A stretch of 64,000 nt of DNA from Macrococcoides caseolyticum (GTDB lineage Bacteria; Bacillota; Bacilli; Staphylococcales; Staphylococcaceae): assembly GCF_002902665.1 (NCBI RefSeq), contig NZ_PPRM01000062.1:6007-70006 (forward strand), in the 5' to 3' direction. Made by a program: the position numbers and the translations under genes. Of this stretch, positions 39,186 to 53,400 are shown piece after piece. Numbering within the stretch: the first letter of the stretch is position 1; every line of letters starts with the position of its first letter. The notes below the pieces were generated by a model, which saw only the letters and a program-made list of their open reading frames with translations, was not told where the DNA came from and ran no database searches.

Positions 39186-39959
39186 ATGAGTATTTATCAG
39201 CATTTCAGATATGAAGAAATTGAAACTGTTAAAGTATTGGAAGACCTGGTCGCACAGGCAGAAAGTCAGTACGCACCAATCCTCACGCACTTTTTAGATC
39301 CAAGACAGCAGTTTATTTTAACGACGCTGGTCAACAGAACGGATCTAAACGTAGCTTTTTATGGTGGAAGTGGCGAAAGAGAGCGTGTCCGTGCACTCAT
39401 TTATCCAGAATACTATGAAGTACAGCAAGAAGATTTCGAGGTCAGTGCCTTTAAAGTTAAATATGCACAGAAGTTTGTAACGTTAACCCATCGCAATGTT
39501 CTTGGTGCACTCATGCAACTTGGATTTAAACGTGAGTATCTCGGCGATATTATTACAGGTGATGAATTACAGATTGTAATTGCTTCTCATTTAAATGATT
39601 ATCTAGTACAGCATCTGACAAAACTTAAAGGATCGACTGTGAAACTCATTGCTATAGATGCAGATACATTGAATGAGGCCATTGAAACATATCAATCACA
39701 TCATGCCACAGTTTCTAGCTTAAGGCTCGATGTGGTTGTTGCTGAAATGATGCGTAAATCAAGAGCGATAGCGCAAAAGCATATCGAAGCAGGTCATATT
39801 AAGGTAAATCATGTTATAATAGATAAAGTAAGCTTCGTTATTGCGTCTGGGGATACACTCTCAATTAAAGGCTATGGTCGTGCACAGCTCACTGAAATAG
39901 GAGATTTAACAAAAAAGAATAAAAACAGAATTACATATAAAACATTATTTAATCAATAG
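39186..39959 (+). CDS. ylmH: S4-domain RNA-binding protein YlmH
   Basis: YlmH is an S4 RNA-binding protein of the division cluster, recently implicated in rescue of stalled ribosomes in Bacillus. The 257-residue protein ends in an S4 domain (SLRLDVVVAEMMRKSRAIAQ, then HIKVNHVIIDKVSFVIASGD). GGGGAAGGAAA precedes the ATG. divIVA starts 14 bases after it. Confidence 0.9.
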   Translation: MSIYQHFRYEEIETVKVLEDLVAQAESQYAPILTHFLDPRQQFILTTLVNRTDLNVAFYGGSGERERVRALIYPEYYEVQQEDFEVSAFKVKYAQKFVTLTHRNVLGALMQLGFKREYLGDIITGDELQIVIASHLNDYLVQHLTKLKGSTVKLIAIDADTLNEAIETYQSHHATVSSLRLDVVVAEMMRKSRAIAQKHIEAGHIKVNHVIIDKVSFVIASGDTLSIKGYGRAQLTEIGDLTKKNKNRITYKTLFNQ

Positions 39960-39973
39960 TACGAGGTGAGACA

Positions 39974-40540
39974 ATGAAATATAGTCCAGAAGAAATTAAG
40001 TTAAAACAGTTCAACGTAGTACATAAAGGCCTGAATGAAAATGAAGTCCGTAACTATCTGGAAGAATTAAGCAATGAACTTGAAACGTTACGTCGCGAAA
40101 AGAAGATGCTGGAACAGCTGATTGCTGATAAAGACGAGAATATCAATCGTTTTAAGAATGTAGAGAATACAATTTCTGATGCTATCCTGGTCGCACAACG
40201 TGCAGGCGATGAAATTAAGGCAGCTGCAGGTATGCAGGCGGATGTCATCATTAAGGATGCAAAAAGTCATGCAGATCTAATCGTGAATGATGCCATGCAA
40301 AAAGCGCGTGAAATTGCTTATCAGACAGAAGATATGAAGCGCCAGTCTAAGATTTTCAGATCACGTTTCCAGCTGTTAGTTGAAGCGCAGCTAGACCTTC
40401 TTAAAACTGAAGACTGGGATTATCTGCTTAACTATGAACTGGATACACGTCCTTTACAAGAAGATGCTGCCCCTCAAATAGATCCAGCTGTAAATCAAGG
40501 TGGCGGATCAGTAGATAAAAATGAAAGTTCTGAAAACTAG
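39974..40540 (+). CDS. divIVA: Cell division/polarity protein DivIVA
   Basis: DivIVA recognises curved membrane at the septum and poles. The 188 residues have the conserved N-terminal lipid-binding domain (YSPEEIKLKQFNVVHKGLNENEV), a coiled coil (about 26-135) and an acidic, disordered tail. GAGGTGAGA precedes the ATG. It ends the division gene run; the ileS leader begins about 48 bases later. Confidence 0.93.
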   Translation: MKYSPEEIKLKQFNVVHKGLNENEVRNYLEELSNELETLRREKKMLEQLIADKDENINRFKNVENTISDAILVAQRAGDEIKAAAGMQADVIIKDAKSHADLIVNDAMQKAREIAYQTEDMKRQSKIFRSRFQLLVEAQLDLLKTEDWDYLLNYELDTRPLQEDAAPQIDPAVNQGGGSVDKNESSEN

Positions 40541-40588
40541 GACTTACGTTTTTTAATGTTTCATGTTAATATTAGGAATAACAAATAT

Positions 40589-40777
40589 GTAGAACCGGAT
40601 TGAAGTACTGTTATGAAAGCGAACGAGGGATAGTGTGAGCCTTGGCATACCATCTTTGATCAGATCAGTCTACTCAAAAAAATTATACTAAACACAAAGC
40701 GAGCTCTATAAGAGTTAATCCAGGTGGTACCGCGGCAATTGTCGTCCTGATTAATGATTATAGACTCGTTTTTTTTT
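40589..40777 (+). ncRNA. T-box riboswitch of ileS
   Basis: The leader between divIVA and ileS contains the conserved T-box AGGTGGTACCGCGG (40722-40735), which pairs with the uncharged tRNA acceptor end. Stem I is closed by GTAGA (40589) and TCTAC (40669) and contains the GAAGTAC element. Ile codons ATC occur near its 3' side (40652, 40659, 40664), one of which is probably the specifier. The terminator's 3' strand GATTAATGATTATAGACTCG ends in nine T at 40769-40777. Uncharged tRNA-Ile would favour read-through into ileS. Confidence 0.93.
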
Positions 40778-40791
40778 AAAGGAGAAGAACT

Positions 40792-43536
40792 ATGGATTAT
40801 AAAGACACATTATTAATGCCGAAGACAGATTTTCCGATGCGTGGTGGTTTACCGAACAAAGAACCTCAAATTCAGGCGCAGTGGGATGAAAAGAAGCTCT
40901 ATGAAAAAATATTAAAGAAGAACGAAGGTAGAACGCCTTATATTCTTCATGACGGTCCTCCATACGCAAATGGACAGATTCATATGGGACATGCATTAAA
41001 TAAAATTATTAAAGACATGATTATGCGTTATAAAGCTATGAATGGGTACTATGCGCCTTATGTACCTGGCTGGGATACGCATGGTCTTCCAATTGAAACG
41101 GCACTGACGAAAAAAGGAGTGGACCGCAAATCAATGTCTGAAGCGGAGTTCCGCGAACTATGTCGCGCATATGCCTTAGAACAAATTGAATTACAAAAGG
41201 CCGATTTTAAACGACTAGGTGTTAATGGTGACTGGGAGAATCCATACATTACATTGCAGGAAAAATTTGAAGCTGAGCAGATTCGTCTGTTCGGTGACAT
41301 GGCTGCTAAAGGATATATCTATAAAGGTAAAAAACCTGTCTATTGGTCACCTTCAAGCGAATCTTCATTAGCTGAAGCAGAGATTGAATATCAAGATAAA
41401 GTATCTCCTTCAATCTATGTTGCATTTGATGTGTTAGACGGTAAAGGATTAGTGGATGATGACGTGAAATTTGTTATCTGGACAACAACGCCTTGGACAT
41501 TACCTGCGAACGTTGCGATTGCGTTAAACAAAGATTTAGACTATGTACAAGTACGTGTAAACGATACATCATATATCGTAGCACAGGCTTTATTAGATAA
41601 TGTTTGTGATGCAGTTGGCTGGGATAAAGAAGGTGTTCAGATTGAGAAGACATTCAAGGGTGCTGACTTAGAATTTGTTAAAGCACGTCATCCATTTATC
41701 GATCGTGAGTCTTTAATCATCTTAGGAGATCACGTTACAACAGACGCTGGTACAGGATGTGTACACACTGCGCCAGGACACGGGGAAGATGACTTTATCG
41801 TCGGTCAGAAATATGAGTTAGATGTGATCTCACCTGTGGATGGTAAAGGCGTTTACACAAGTGAAGCTGGTGAATTTGAAGGGATGTACTATGACAAAGC
41901 AAATAAAGTGATCACTGAGAAGCTGGAAGCGTCAGGTCATCTATTAAAACTTGACTTCTTCAAGCATTCATATCCACATGACTGGAGAACGAAGAAACCT
42001 GTTATCTTCCGTGCCACACCTCAATGGTTTGCATCGATTAATAAAGTGCGTCAAGATATTCTGGATGCAATCGAAGAAACAGAATTTAAAGTAGAATGGG
42101 GTAAGACACGCATTTACAATATGATTCGTGACCGTGGCGACTGGGTGATTTCGCGTCAGCGTGTATGGGGCGTACCACTTCCAGTATTCTATGCCGAAAA
42201 TGGTGACATCATCATGGATAAAGCGGTAATTGAACACGTTGCGACGCTTGTTGAAAAGCACGGGACGAACGTCTGGTACGAAAGAGAAGCGACAGATTTA
42301 TTACCAGAAGGATATACACATCCTGGTAGTCCGAACGGAGTATTTACAAAAGAAAAAGATATCATGGACGTTTGGTTTGATTCAGGTTCATCTCACCGTG
42401 GTGTATTGGAAGCGCGTCCGGAATTATCATTCCCAGCTGATCTGTACTTCGAAGGAAGTGATCAGTATCGTGGATGGTTCAACTCATCGATCACAACAGC
42501 AGTTGCTACACGTGGTAAGTCTCCTTATAAGAAGTTATTATCGCACGGTTTCGTAATGGATGGACAAGGACGTAAGATGAGTAAATCATTAGGGAATACA
42601 GTATTACCAGAGAAAGTTGTCAAACAGATGGGGGCAGATATTATCCGCCTATGGGTAATGTCAGTAGATTATTTAGCAGACGTTCGTATTTCTGATGATA
42701 TCTTAAAGCAAGTCTCTGAAGTATATCGTAAGATTCGTAATACATTTAAGTTCCTGTTAGGAAATGTTAATGATTTCAATCCAGCAACGGATGCCGTTCC
42801 TTATGCAGAACTTGTAGAGATCGATCAGTTTATGTTAAATAAATTATATACATTCGTTAATAATGCACATAAACATTATGATAATAACGATTACTTATTT
42901 ATGTATCAAGAGTTACAGAACTTTATCAACGTTGAATTAAGTAACTTCTACCTGGATTATGGTAAAGATATCCTTTATATCGAAGCACAGGATAGTCATG
43001 TCCGTCGTAGTATGCAGACGGTTGTCTATGAAGTATTAACATCATTAACGAAAGTATTAGCACCAATTATTCCGCATACTGCTGATGAAATCTGGAGCCA
43101 TACGCCACATGTGGCTGAAGAAAGCGTACATTTAGCAGATATGCCAGAAGTACAGTCTGTAGACACAGCGTTGATCGGTAAATGGAATCATTTCCTAGAG
43201 ATTCGCGATGATGTATTAAAAGCAATCGAAGAAACACGTAACGACAAAGTAATCGGTAAATCACTTGAAGCGGCTGTATATATTCAGGCGAAAAACGAAG
43301 AGGACCAGGCATTGCTCAAATCATTCGATAATCTGCATCAACTCTTCATCACATCTTATGCAGAAGTTGTTGATGAACCGCAAGGAACAGATTATAACTT
43401 GAGTAACGTACTTGTAAAGCATGCTGAAGGTGAGAAATGTGAACGCTGCTGGAATTATGCTACAGTACTTACAGAAGAAAGCCACGCACACCCACATGTG
43501 TGTCCAAGATGTTTATCGGTACTTGAATCTAAATAA
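40792..43536 (+). CDS. ileS: Isoleucyl-tRNA synthetase
   Basis: IleS charges tRNA-Ile and edits misactivated valine. The 914-residue class I enzyme has [13 protein letters not shown] (HIGH), the CP1 editing domain ([25 protein letters not shown]), [10 protein letters not shown] (KMSKS) and a C-terminal zinc finger CERCWNY ... CPRC. It looks like the mupirocin-sensitive bacterial type. AAAGGAG lies 8 bases before the ATG. Expression is controlled by the T-box leader. Confidence 0.97.
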   Translation: MDYKDTLLMPKTDFPMRGGLPNKEPQIQAQWDEKKLYEKILKKNEGRTPYILHDGPPYANGQIHMGHALNKIIKDMIMRYKAMNGYYAPYVPGWDTHGLPIETALTKKGVDRKSMSEAEFRELCRAYALEQIELQKADFKRLGVNGDWENPYITLQEKFEAEQIRLFGDMAAKGYIYKGKKPVYWSPSSESSLAEAEIEYQDKVSPSIYVAFDVLDGKGLVDDDVKFVIWTTTPWTLPANVAIALNKDLDYVQVRVNDTSYIVAQALLDNVCDAVGWDKEGVQIEKTFKGADLEFVKARHPFIDRESLIILGDHVTTDAGTGCVHTAPGHGEDDFIVGQKYELDVISPVDGKGVYTSEAGEFEGMYYDKANKVITEKLEASGHLLKLDFFKHSYPHDWRTKKPVIFRATPQWFASINKVRQDILDAIEETEFKVEWGKTRIYNMIRDRGDWVISRQRVWGVPLPVFYAENGDIIMDKAVIEHVATLVEKHGTNVWYEREATDLLPEGYTHPGSPNGVFTKEKDIMDVWFDSGSSHRGVLEARPELSFPADLYFEGSDQYRGWFNSSITTAVATRGKSPYKKLLSHGFVMDGQGRKMSKSLGNTVLPEKVVKQMGADIIRLWVMSVDYLADVRISDDILKQVSEVYRKIRNTFKFLLGNVNDFNPATDAVPYAELVEIDQFMLNKLYTFVNNAHKHYDNNDYLFMYQELQNFINVELSNFYLDYGKDILYIEAQDSHVRRSMQTVVYEVLTSLTKVLAPIIPHTADEIWSHTPHVAEESVHLADMPEVQSVDTALIGKWNHFLEIRDDVLKAIEETRNDKVIGKSLEAAVYIQAKNEEDQALLKSFDNLHQLFITSYAEVVDEPQGTDYNLSNVLVKHAEGEKCERCWNYATVLTEESHAHPHVCPRCLSVLESK

Positions 43537-43541
43537 TATTA

Positions 43542-43567
43542 AAACCAGGATCTCCTGGTTTTTTTTA
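43542..43567 (+). terminator. Terminator of ileS
   Basis: Arms AAACCAGGA (43542-43550) and TCCTGGTTT (43553-43561) form a tight stem followed by T residues to about 43566. Confidence 0.82.
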
Positions 43568-43662
43568 GTGTTTTAAAATTAAATAAAAATATTATGTAAA
43601 CCAATAAGTTTGAAGACGAAACGACGTTTATGTGTTAAAATAACAAAGATTGGAGTGAGGAC

Positions 43663-44154
43663 ATGAATCGTAAATATCGCATTATGCCAATGACTTTATA
43701 CACAGCCATATTAATATTGATGGATCAAATTTCAAAATATATTATTGTAAAGACAATGAATATCGGAGAAAGCATATCTGTAATCGGTGAGGTATTACAA
43801 ATAACTTCTCATCGTAATTACGGAGCTGCATGGGGAATGCTTCAAAATCAGATGATCTTCTTCTATATTATTACTATCATCGTACTCATTGCACTCATCT
43901 ATTTTTATTATAAGGAAGCAGCAGATAACCTACTGATGCAGTGTGGATTAATGCTTATTTTTGCAGGTGCAATCGGAAACTTTATCGACAGATTATTTAG
44001 AGGGAATGTTGTTGATTTTATCGATACGAAGATTATTAACTATGACTTTCCGATATTTAATGTTGCAGATAGTTGTCTGACAATCGGCGTATTTATTTTA
44101 CTTTATGAGCTTTTATTTAACCAAAAAGAGGAGAAATCACATGGAAACATTTAA
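43663..44154 (+). CDS. lspA: Lipoprotein signal peptidase II
   Basis: LspA cleaves prolipoprotein signal peptides after lipidation, for example at the LAGC of CtaC. The 163 residues have four membrane helices, with the catalytic aspartates in GNFIDRLFRG and FNVADSCLTIG. An extended -10 (TGTTAAAAT, 43633-43641) may start its transcript. Its end overlaps rluD by 14 bases. Confidence 0.95.
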   Translation: MNRKYRIMPMTLYTAILILMDQISKYIIVKTMNIGESISVIGEVLQITSHRNYGAAWGMLQNQMIFFYIITIIVLIALIYFYYKEAADNLLMQCGLMLIFAGAIGNFIDRLFRGNVVDFIDTKIINYDFPIFNVADSCLTIGVFILLYELLFNQKEEKSHGNI

Positions 44155-45046
44155 TTTTGAAATAAACGAAGAAGAAACAGGCATACGTATTGACAAATTT
44201 CTTGCGGATGCAAATCCAGATTGGTCACGCAGTCAGATTCAGGACTGGATTAAAAATGAGCTCGTTTTAGTGAACGGCAAAGTCATTAAATCGAATTATA
44301 AGCTGCGTTTAAATGATGAAATTTCAGTAACTGAGAAACCAGTAGAAGAGATTGATCTCGTAGCACAAGACTTAGGTCTGGAAATCTATTATGAAGATAA
44401 GGACGTTGCTATTGTCTATAAACCAAAAGGTATGGTGGTACATCCTGCACCAGGACATCCAGATGGAACGTTGGTGAATGGTTTAATGTATGCTATTACT
44501 GATTTGTCAGGTATCAATGGTGAGATTCGTCCAGGTATCGTACATCGTATCGATAAGGATACTTCAGGACTATTGATGATTGCCAAGAATGATATCGCAC
44601 ATCGTGGTCTAGTCGATCAGCTTGTGGATAAATCTGTCACGCGTAAATATACAGCATTGGTTCATGGCGTGATTCCGCATGAATTTGGTACAATTGATGC
44701 GCCGATTGGCCGTAATCAGAAAGATCGTCAGGAAATGGCTATTGTTGACAATGGTAAACACGCAGTGACACATTTTAATGTCCTCGAGACATTTGATAAG
44801 TATACACTTGTGGAATGTGTGCTGGAGACAGGTCGTACACATCAGATTCGTGTACATATGAAGCATATCGGTTTCCCACTTGTCGGAGACCCGAAATATG
44901 GTCCGAAGAAGACGATGGATATCGGAGGACAAGCGTTACATGCAGGGGTATTAGGTTTTGAACATCCTGTTACTGGAGAATATATTGAACGCAGTGCACC
45001 GCTTCCAGCATACTTTGAAGAACTGCTGACAAAGTTAAGAAAATAG
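44141..45046 (+). CDS. rluD: 23S rRNA pseudouridine synthase, RluD family
   Basis: This enzyme isomerises specific uridines of 23S rRNA. The 301-residue protein has an N-terminal S4 domain (TGIRIDKFLADANPDWSRSQ), then the catalytic motif HRIDKDTSGLLMIAKN and ETGRTHQIRVHM. The frame extends upstream to 44105, but GAGGAG 6 bases before the ATG at 44141 sets the start, inside the end of lspA. The pairing lspA-rluD directly before pyr genes is common in Firmicutes. Confidence 0.92.
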   Translation: METFNFEINEEETGIRIDKFLADANPDWSRSQIQDWIKNELVLVNGKVIKSNYKLRLNDEISVTEKPVEEIDLVAQDLGLEIYYEDKDVAIVYKPKGMVVHPAPGHPDGTLVNGLMYAITDLSGINGEIRPGIVHRIDKDTSGLLMIAKNDIAHRGLVDQLVDKSVTRKYTALVHGVIPHEFGTIDAPIGRNQKDRQEMAIVDNGKHAVTHFNVLETFDKYTLVECVLETGRTHQIRVHMKHIGFPLVGDPKYGPKKTMDIGGQALHAGVLGFEHPVTGEYIERSAPLPAYFEELLTKLRK

Positions 45047-45067
45047 TATGTAATTTTACTTTTTCGA

Positions 45068-45095
45068 TTGACAAAATATTTCAGAGTGTTAATAT
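45068..45095 (+). promoter_or_regulatory. pyr operon promoter
   Basis: A perfect TTGACA (45068-45073) and TAATAT (45090-45095) are 16 bases apart. They lie just upstream of the first PyrR attenuator. Confidence 0.65.
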
Positions 45096-45125
45096 TAATC
45101 TAAATCAATCACGTTAAGCTTTTAA

Positions 45126-45190
45126 ATAAGTCCAGAGAGACTTATAAGGCGTCGAGAAAACCTCACGTCTATTTGACGTGAGGTTTTTTA
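45126..45190 (+). promoter_or_regulatory. PyrR-dependent attenuator 1 (pyr leader)
   Basis: ATAAGTC (45126-45132) and GACTTAT (45139-45145) form a hairpin presenting CAGAGA, and the stretch TCCAGAGAG matches the PyrR-binding consensus. A terminator follows: AACCTCACGTC (45159-45169) and GACGTGAGGTT (45175-45185) with a T run to 45189. PyrR bound with UMP would stabilise the first hairpin and allow termination when pyrimidines are abundant. Confidence 0.88.
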
Positions 45191-45201
45191 GGAGGGACAC
45201 T

Positions 45202-45726
45202 ATGGATAAGCGTATTATTCTTGATGACAAGGCAATTGACCGCACGTTGACACGAATCGCACATGAAATATTAGAGAATAATAAAGGTGCACATGACCTT
45301 GTATTACTCGGTATTAGAACGCGTGGTATTTATCTGGCACAACGCATTCAGTCTAAGATCGAGAAGATTGACGGAATTACTGTGCCTACAGGTGTATTAG
45401 ATGTAACACAATATCGTGATGATGTCACAGATCGTGTCTCACAGGATGTCGTTGCATATAAGATTGATACAGATATGAATAATAGACATGTCGTCATCGT
45501 TGATGATGTGCTCTACACAGGGAGAACAGTACGTGCCTCGCTTGATGCGATACTCGATCATGTACGTCCAAAACGTATCAGCTTAGCTACGTTAATTGAT
45601 AGAGGGCATCGTGAACTTCCGATTCGTGCAGACTTTATCGGTAAGAATATTCCAACAGCATTAAGTGAAGAAATTGTTGTGATGCTGGATGAAGTTGACG
45701 ACAAAACACAAGTATATATTAAGTAA
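45202..45726 (+). CDS. pyrR: PyrR attenuation regulator / uracil phosphoribosyltransferase
   Basis: PyrR binds the pyr mRNA attenuators in response to UMP and has some uracil phosphoribosyltransferase activity. The 174 residues include the PRPP loop [17 protein letters not shown] and the N-terminal [19 protein letters not shown]. An upstream in-frame ATG at 45178 lies in the terminator, so the ATG at 45202 behind GGAGGGACAC is chosen. It is the first gene of the operon, placed after attenuator 1 and before attenuator 2. Confidence 0.96.
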   Translation: MDKRIILDDKAIDRTLTRIAHEILENNKGAHDLVLLGIRTRGIYLAQRIQSKIEKIDGITVPTGVLDVTQYRDDVTDRVSQDVVAYKIDTDMNNRHVVIVDDVLYTGRTVRASLDAILDHVRPKRISLATLIDRGHRELPIRADFIGKNIPTALSEEIVVMLDEVDDKTQVYIK

Positions 45727-45737
45727 TCCTTTTAAAT

Positions 45738-45815
45738 TGGTACGAGAGACCAGCAAAGGGTTTAAGTGATAACAGACACTTAAGTCTCTTTGCGTACGCA
45801 AAGAGACTTTTTTTT
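45738..45815 (+). promoter_or_regulatory. PyrR-type attenuator 2 (pyrR-pyrP)
   Basis: Three mutually exclusive structures are visible. A small hairpin TGGT ... ACCA (45738-45752) presents ACGAGAG. An antiterminator joins GCAAAGGGTTTAAGTG (45753-45768) with 45777-45793. A terminator pairs AAGTCTCTTTGCGT (45782-45795) with 45796-45809, a perfect palindrome followed by eight T. The PyrR hairpin abuts the antiterminator's 5' strand. The loop differs from the usual CCAGAGAGG. Confidence 0.8.
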
Positions 45816-45833
45816 ATTATATGGAGGGACATT

Positions 45834-48037
<2,204 letters not shown>

Positions 48038-48048
48038 GAGTGTTGAAT

Positions 48049-49332
48049 ATGTCAACTTTATTAAGAGGCGGAAAAGTATTAGTTAATGATGAACTTGTTT
48101 CAAAGGATATTCGAATAGAAGACGGGAAAATAGTAGAGATGGGTGAAAAGTTAAACGTCTATAATTCAGAGATTATTGAACTTGATGGTAAGTTTGTAAC
48201 ACAAGGATTTGTTGATGTACACGTCCATCTACGTGAACCTGGTGGTGAACATAAGGAGACGATTGAAAGTGGCACACGTGCAGCAGCACGCGGTGGATTC
48301 ACAACAGTATGTCCGATGCCGAATACACGACCAGTTCCTGACAGTGTGGAACATATTGAGGCATTAAATCAATCGATTAAACAGCATGCGAAAGTGCGTG
48401 TGTTACCGTACGCATCTATCACCGAAAGACAACTTGGAAAAGACTTAGTCGATTTCAAGGCGCTAAAAGAACACGGTGCATTTGCTTTTACAGATGATGG
48501 TGTCGGTGTACAGACAGCATCCATCATGTATGAAGCGATGCAGCAGGCTGCACAACTTAATATGGCGATTGTCGCCCACTGTGAAGATAATTCACTCATT
48601 TACGGTGGTGCAATGCATGAAGGGAAAGTATCAAAAGCCCTTAATATCCCTGGTATTCCTTCAATCTGTGAAGCTGTACAGATTGCTCGAGATGTACTGT
48701 TAGCTGAAGCAGCGGATTGTCACTATCATGTGTGCCACGTATCGAGTAAAGAAAGTGTGCGTGTCATACGTGATGCAAAACGTGCAGGTATTAAGGTGAC
48801 GGCAGAAGTGACGCCACACCATCTGTTGTTAAATGAAACTGCAATTACAGAAGATGATGCGATTCTTAAGATGAATCCACCGCTTCGTAGTGAGGAAGAT
48901 CATCAGGCTTTAATAGAAGCATTACTTGATGGCACAATCGACTTTATCGCAACAGACCATGCACCTCATACCGCAGATGAGAAGAATCAACCGATGACAA
49001 AAGCACCGTTCGGTATTGTTGGCAGTGAAACAGCATTTCCGTTGCTGTACACAAGATTCGTTAAAAATGGGGATTGGACATTAGGTCAGCTTATTGATTA
49101 TTTAGCACTAAAACCAGGACAAGTATTTGGATTGCCATACGGAAAATCTTTAGAAGTTGGCAGTATCGCAGATATCGCAGTTATTGATCTGGACGAGAAA
49201 TATGAAATTAAATCAGAAGACTTCTTATCAAAATCAAGTAATACACCATTTATTGGAGAACATGTCTACGGCAATGTGAAACTAACACTTGTGGAAGGAC
49301 AAATCGCTTATCAGGAGGGGCAACATGCGTAA
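48049..49332 (+). CDS. pyrC: Dihydroorotase
   Basis: PyrC cyclises carbamoyl aspartate to dihydroorotate. This class I dihydroorotase of 427 residues carries [10 protein letters not shown] (zinc ligands), [15 protein letters not shown] and ATDHAPHT. The open frame begins at a GTG at 48040, but that overlaps AGGAG, so the ATG at 48049 is the start. Its last 8 bases overlap carA. Confidence 0.96.
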   Translation: MSTLLRGGKVLVNDELVSKDIRIEDGKIVEMGEKLNVYNSEIIELDGKFVTQGFVDVHVHLREPGGEHKETIESGTRAAARGGFTTVCPMPNTRPVPDSVEHIEALNQSIKQHAKVRVLPYASITERQLGKDLVDFKALKEHGAFAFTDDGVGVQTASIMYEAMQQAAQLNMAIVAHCEDNSLIYGGAMHEGKVSKALNIPGIPSICEAVQIARDVLLAEAADCHYHVCHVSSKESVRVIRDAKRAGIKVTAEVTPHHLLLNETAITEDDAILKMNPPLRSEEDHQALIEALLDGTIDFIATDHAPHTADEKNQPMTKAPFGIVGSETAFPLLYTRFVKNGDWTLGQLIDYLALKPGQVFGLPYGKSLEVGSIADIAVIDLDEKYEIKSEDFLSKSSNTPFIGEHVYGNVKLTLVEGQIAYQEGQHA

Positions 49333-50419
49333 ACAAAGATATCTTGTATTAGAAGACGGCACTACATTTAAAGGATATAGATTTGGAAGTGACAAAGAGG
49401 TAGTAGGGGAAATCGTATTTAATACTGCGATGACAGGTTATCAGGAGACATTATCTGATCCGTCATATACAGGACAAATCATTACATTCACTTATCCGTT
49501 GATCGGAAACTACGGGATTAACCGTGATGACTTCGAAACGTTAAACCCTTCTCTTAAAGGTATGGTTGTTCGTGAAGCATGTGATTTGCCGAGTAACTTT
49601 CGCAATATGGCGACACTCGATGAAACGTTAAAAAGCTATGACGTTCCGGGGATCGACGGTGTAGATACTAGAAAATTAACACGTATAATTCGTCAGCACG
49701 GCGTATTGAAAGCAGCCCTTATCAATGATGAAAAGGATATTGATGCAACAATTGAACGTTTAAAAGAAGAAACGCTACCTACAGATGAAGTCGCACAAGT
49801 ATCAACGAAGAGTGCATATGTGTCTACAGGTAACGATCTGCGTGTCGTGCTTATCGACTTCGGTAAGAAAGAAAACATTGTCCGTGAACTGAACTCACGT
49901 GGCTGTGACGTAACAGTAATGCCATATACGACAACAGCTGAGGAGATTATCAGGCTGAGACCGGACGGTGTGATGTTATCCAATGGACCAGGGAATCCAG
50001 AAGTTGTAACTGAAGGAATCGAAATGATAAAAGGAATATTAGGAAAAGTACCGTTCTTTGGTATATGTCTAGGTCATCAGCTATTCGCACTCGCAAGTGG
50101 TGCAACGACATTCAAGATGAAGTTTGGACATCGCGGAGCAAACCATCCAGTGAAAAACTTAGCAACAGGTAAGATTGAAATCACATCTCAGAATCATGGT
50201 TACGCAGTGGATCCGGAATCGATCAGAAACACAGACCTTGAAATTACACATACAGCTTTAAACGATGGAACAGTAGAAGGGCTGAAGCATAAATCATTAC
50301 CTGCATTCTCGGTGCAGTATCATCCGGAAGCGTCACCAGGTCCTCATGATCCAAACTATTTATTTGATCAGTTTATCGACTTAATGAAAGAAAATAAGGA
50401 GCGTGTCACAAATGCCTAA
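49325..50419 (+). CDS. carA: Carbamoyl-phosphate synthase small subunit
   Basis: CarA is the glutaminase chain that supplies ammonia to CarB. The 364 residues have the class I amidotransferase triad region [13 protein letters not shown] with the nucleophile Cys, and [13 protein letters not shown]. The frame opens further upstream in pyrC, but CAGGAGGGG 6 bases before the ATG at 49325 fixes the start. It overlaps pyrC and carB by 8 bases each. The operon position indicates the pyrimidine-specific form (pyrAA). Confidence 0.96.
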   Translation: MRKQRYLVLEDGTTFKGYRFGSDKEVVGEIVFNTAMTGYQETLSDPSYTGQIITFTYPLIGNYGINRDDFETLNPSLKGMVVREACDLPSNFRNMATLDETLKSYDVPGIDGVDTRKLTRIIRQHGVLKAALINDEKDIDATIERLKEETLPTDEVAQVSTKSAYVSTGNDLRVVLIDFGKKENIVRELNSRGCDVTVMPYTTTAEEIIRLRPDGVMLSNGPGNPEVVTEGIEMIKGILGKVPFFGICLGHQLFALASGATTFKMKFGHRGANHPVKNLATGKIEITSQNHGYAVDPESIRNTDLEITHTALNDGTVEGLKHKSLPAFSVQYHPEASPGPHDPNYLFDQFIDLMKENKERVTNA

Positions 50420-53400
50420 ACGTAATGATATTAAAACAATTCTCGTAATCGGTTCAGGTCCAATTATTATTGGACAAGCTGCAGAGTTTGACTATGCAGG
50501 TACTCAAGCATGTCTGGCATTAAGAGAAGAAGGATATAAAGTAATATTAGTGAATTCAAACCCTGCAACGATAATGACGGATACTGAAATTGCAGATAAA
50601 GTTTATATCGAACCATTAACGTTAGACTTTGTCTCACGTATTATTCGTAAAGAGCAGCCAGATGCATTACTGCCGACACTTGGTGGACAGACAGGATTAA
50701 ACATGGCGGTTCAGCTGCATGAAGCAGGAATTCTGGAAGAAAATAATGTTACGCTGCTTGGAACGAAATTGTCTTCTATAGAACAAGCGGAAGACAGAGA
50801 TTTATTCCGTAACTTAATGAATGAACTGAATGAACCTGTCCCTGAAAGTGATATCGTTAATACGGTTCAACAGGCGATTGATTTTGCGACAAGTATCGGT
50901 TATCCGGTAATCGTTCGTCCAGCATTCACGATGGGGGGAACAGGAGGCGGTATCTGTCACGATGAAAAAGAACTCGTTGAAATCGTGACAAATGGTCTGA
51001 AATATTCACCTGTGACACAATGTTTGATTGAGAAATCCATAGCAGGTTATAAAGAGATTGAATACGAAGTGATGCGTGATTCAAATGATAATGCCATCGT
51101 TGTATGTAATATGGAGAATATCGATCCAGTTGGAATTCATACAGGAGATTCAATTGTTGTCGCACCGAGTCAGACGTTGACAGACAAAGAATATCATATG
51201 TTACGTGACGTATCGCTGAAGATTATCCGTGCATTAGGGATAGAAGGTGGATGTAACGTACAGTTAGCGCTGGATCCGCATTCATTCAATTACTACATTA
51301 TAGAAGTAAATCCACGTGTATCACGTTCGTCAGCACTTGCATCTAAAGCTACAGGTTACCCGATTGCGAAACTTGCCGCGAAGATCGCTGTAGGGTTAAC
51401 GCTTGATGAAATGATGAACCCTGTAACAGGTACAAGCTATGCTGCATTTGAACCGGCACTTGATTACGTTGTATCTAAGATTCCGCGTTTCCCATTCGAT
51501 AAATTTGAAAAAGGTGAACGTGTGCTAGGTACGCAGATGAAAGCAACTGGTGAAGTTATGGCGATCGGACGAACATATGAAGAATCATTGCTTAAAGCAA
51601 TTCGTTCGTTAGAGTACGGTGTACATCACCTTGGATTACCAAACGGTGAAGCCTTTGAACTTGATTTCATTAAACAGCGAATCGGTGAACAAGATGATGA
51701 ACGTCTCTTCTTCATCGGTGAAGCAATCCGTCGAGGTGTGACTCTAGAAGAGATTCATGAGATGACACAAATTGATTGTTTCTTCTTAAATAAGTTCCAG
51801 CATATCATTGATATCGAGCATGACCTAAAGGACAATGTCGGTGATATCGATCACTTAATCTGGGCTAAGAAATACGGATTCAGTGATAAAGTGATAGCTC
51901 ATCGCTGGAATATGACAGAAAAAGAAATCTATGATATCCGTCATGAAAATCATATTTTACCTGTATACAAAATGGTAGATACATGTGCATCTGAATTTGA
52001 ATCGAATACGCCTTACTTCTATGGAACGTATGAAACGGAAAATGAATCTATTCGTTCTGATAAGAAGAAAGTTGTTGTGCTTGGATCTGGACCAATCCGT
52101 ATCGGTCAAGGGGTAGAGTTTGACTATGCAACTGTGCATGCCGTATGGGCAATTCGTGAAGCAGGTTATGAAGCAATTATCATTAACAATAACCCTGAAA
52201 CAGTGTCAACAGACTTCTCTATTTCAGATAAACTATACTTCGAACCTTTAACGGAAGAAGATGTGATGAACATCATTAACCTAGAGCAGCCAGAAGGCGT
52301 TGTGGTTCAGTTTGGTGGACAGACAGCAATTAACTTAGCTGAAAAATTAACGAAATATGGTGTGAAAGTATTAGGGACATCTTTAGAAAATTTAGATCGT
52401 GCCGAAGACCGTAAAGAATTTGAAGCGTTAATGCAGAGAATTGAAATCCCGCAACCTCTGGGGAAAACTGCAACTTCTGTTAAAGAAGCAGTAGCAAATG
52501 CAGACTTTATCGGCTATCCTGTCCTTGTGCGTCCTTCATATGTACTCGGTGGACGTGCGATGGAAATTGTTTATAACGAAGAAGAACTGATCAATTATAT
52601 GACGCAAGCTGTTAAAGCGAGTCCTGAGCATCCTGTATTAATTGATAGATATTTAACAGGTAAAGAAATTGAAGTCGATGCGATTTGTGACGGTGAGACG
52701 GTCGTTATTCCAGGTATTATGGAACATATCGAGCGCGCAGGTGTTCACTCTGGTGACTCGATTGCGGTATATCCACCGCAAACATTAACTGAAAAGCAAA
52801 TTGCGACGCTGGAAGACTATACGAAGCGTTTAGCACATGGGTTAGAGATTAAAGGATTACTGAACATTCAATATGTTATTAGTAATGATGAAGTATTCGT
52901 ACTTGAAGTAAACCCACGCGCGAGCCGTACGGTACCATTCTTAAGTAAGATTACTGACGTACCGATGGCAAACTTAGCGATGAAAGCAATTTTAGGTGAA
53001 TCGTTAATTTCTAAAGGTTACAAAGACGGACTCGTTCCTTACAAGGAAGGTGTTTATGTCAAAGCGCCGGTCTTCAGCTTCTCTAAACTTAAAAACGTTG
53101 ACATTACACTCGGACCTGAGATGAAATCTACAGGTGAAGTGATGGGTAAAGATATTACGTTAGAAAAAGCACTATATAAAGGGCTGGTTGCAAGTGGACT
53201 TCAAGTTAAGGATCATGGAACTGTGCTTATTACAGTTGCTGATAAAGATAAAGCAGAAGCATTAGGGCTTGCAAAACGTTTCCATGAAGTAGGTTATCGC
53301 ATTATGGCTACGAGTGGTACAGCGAAGCTGCTTAAAGAAAATGATATTCCGGTTGTTGAAGTGAGTAAGATTGGTAACGAATTTAACTTACTTGATGTTA

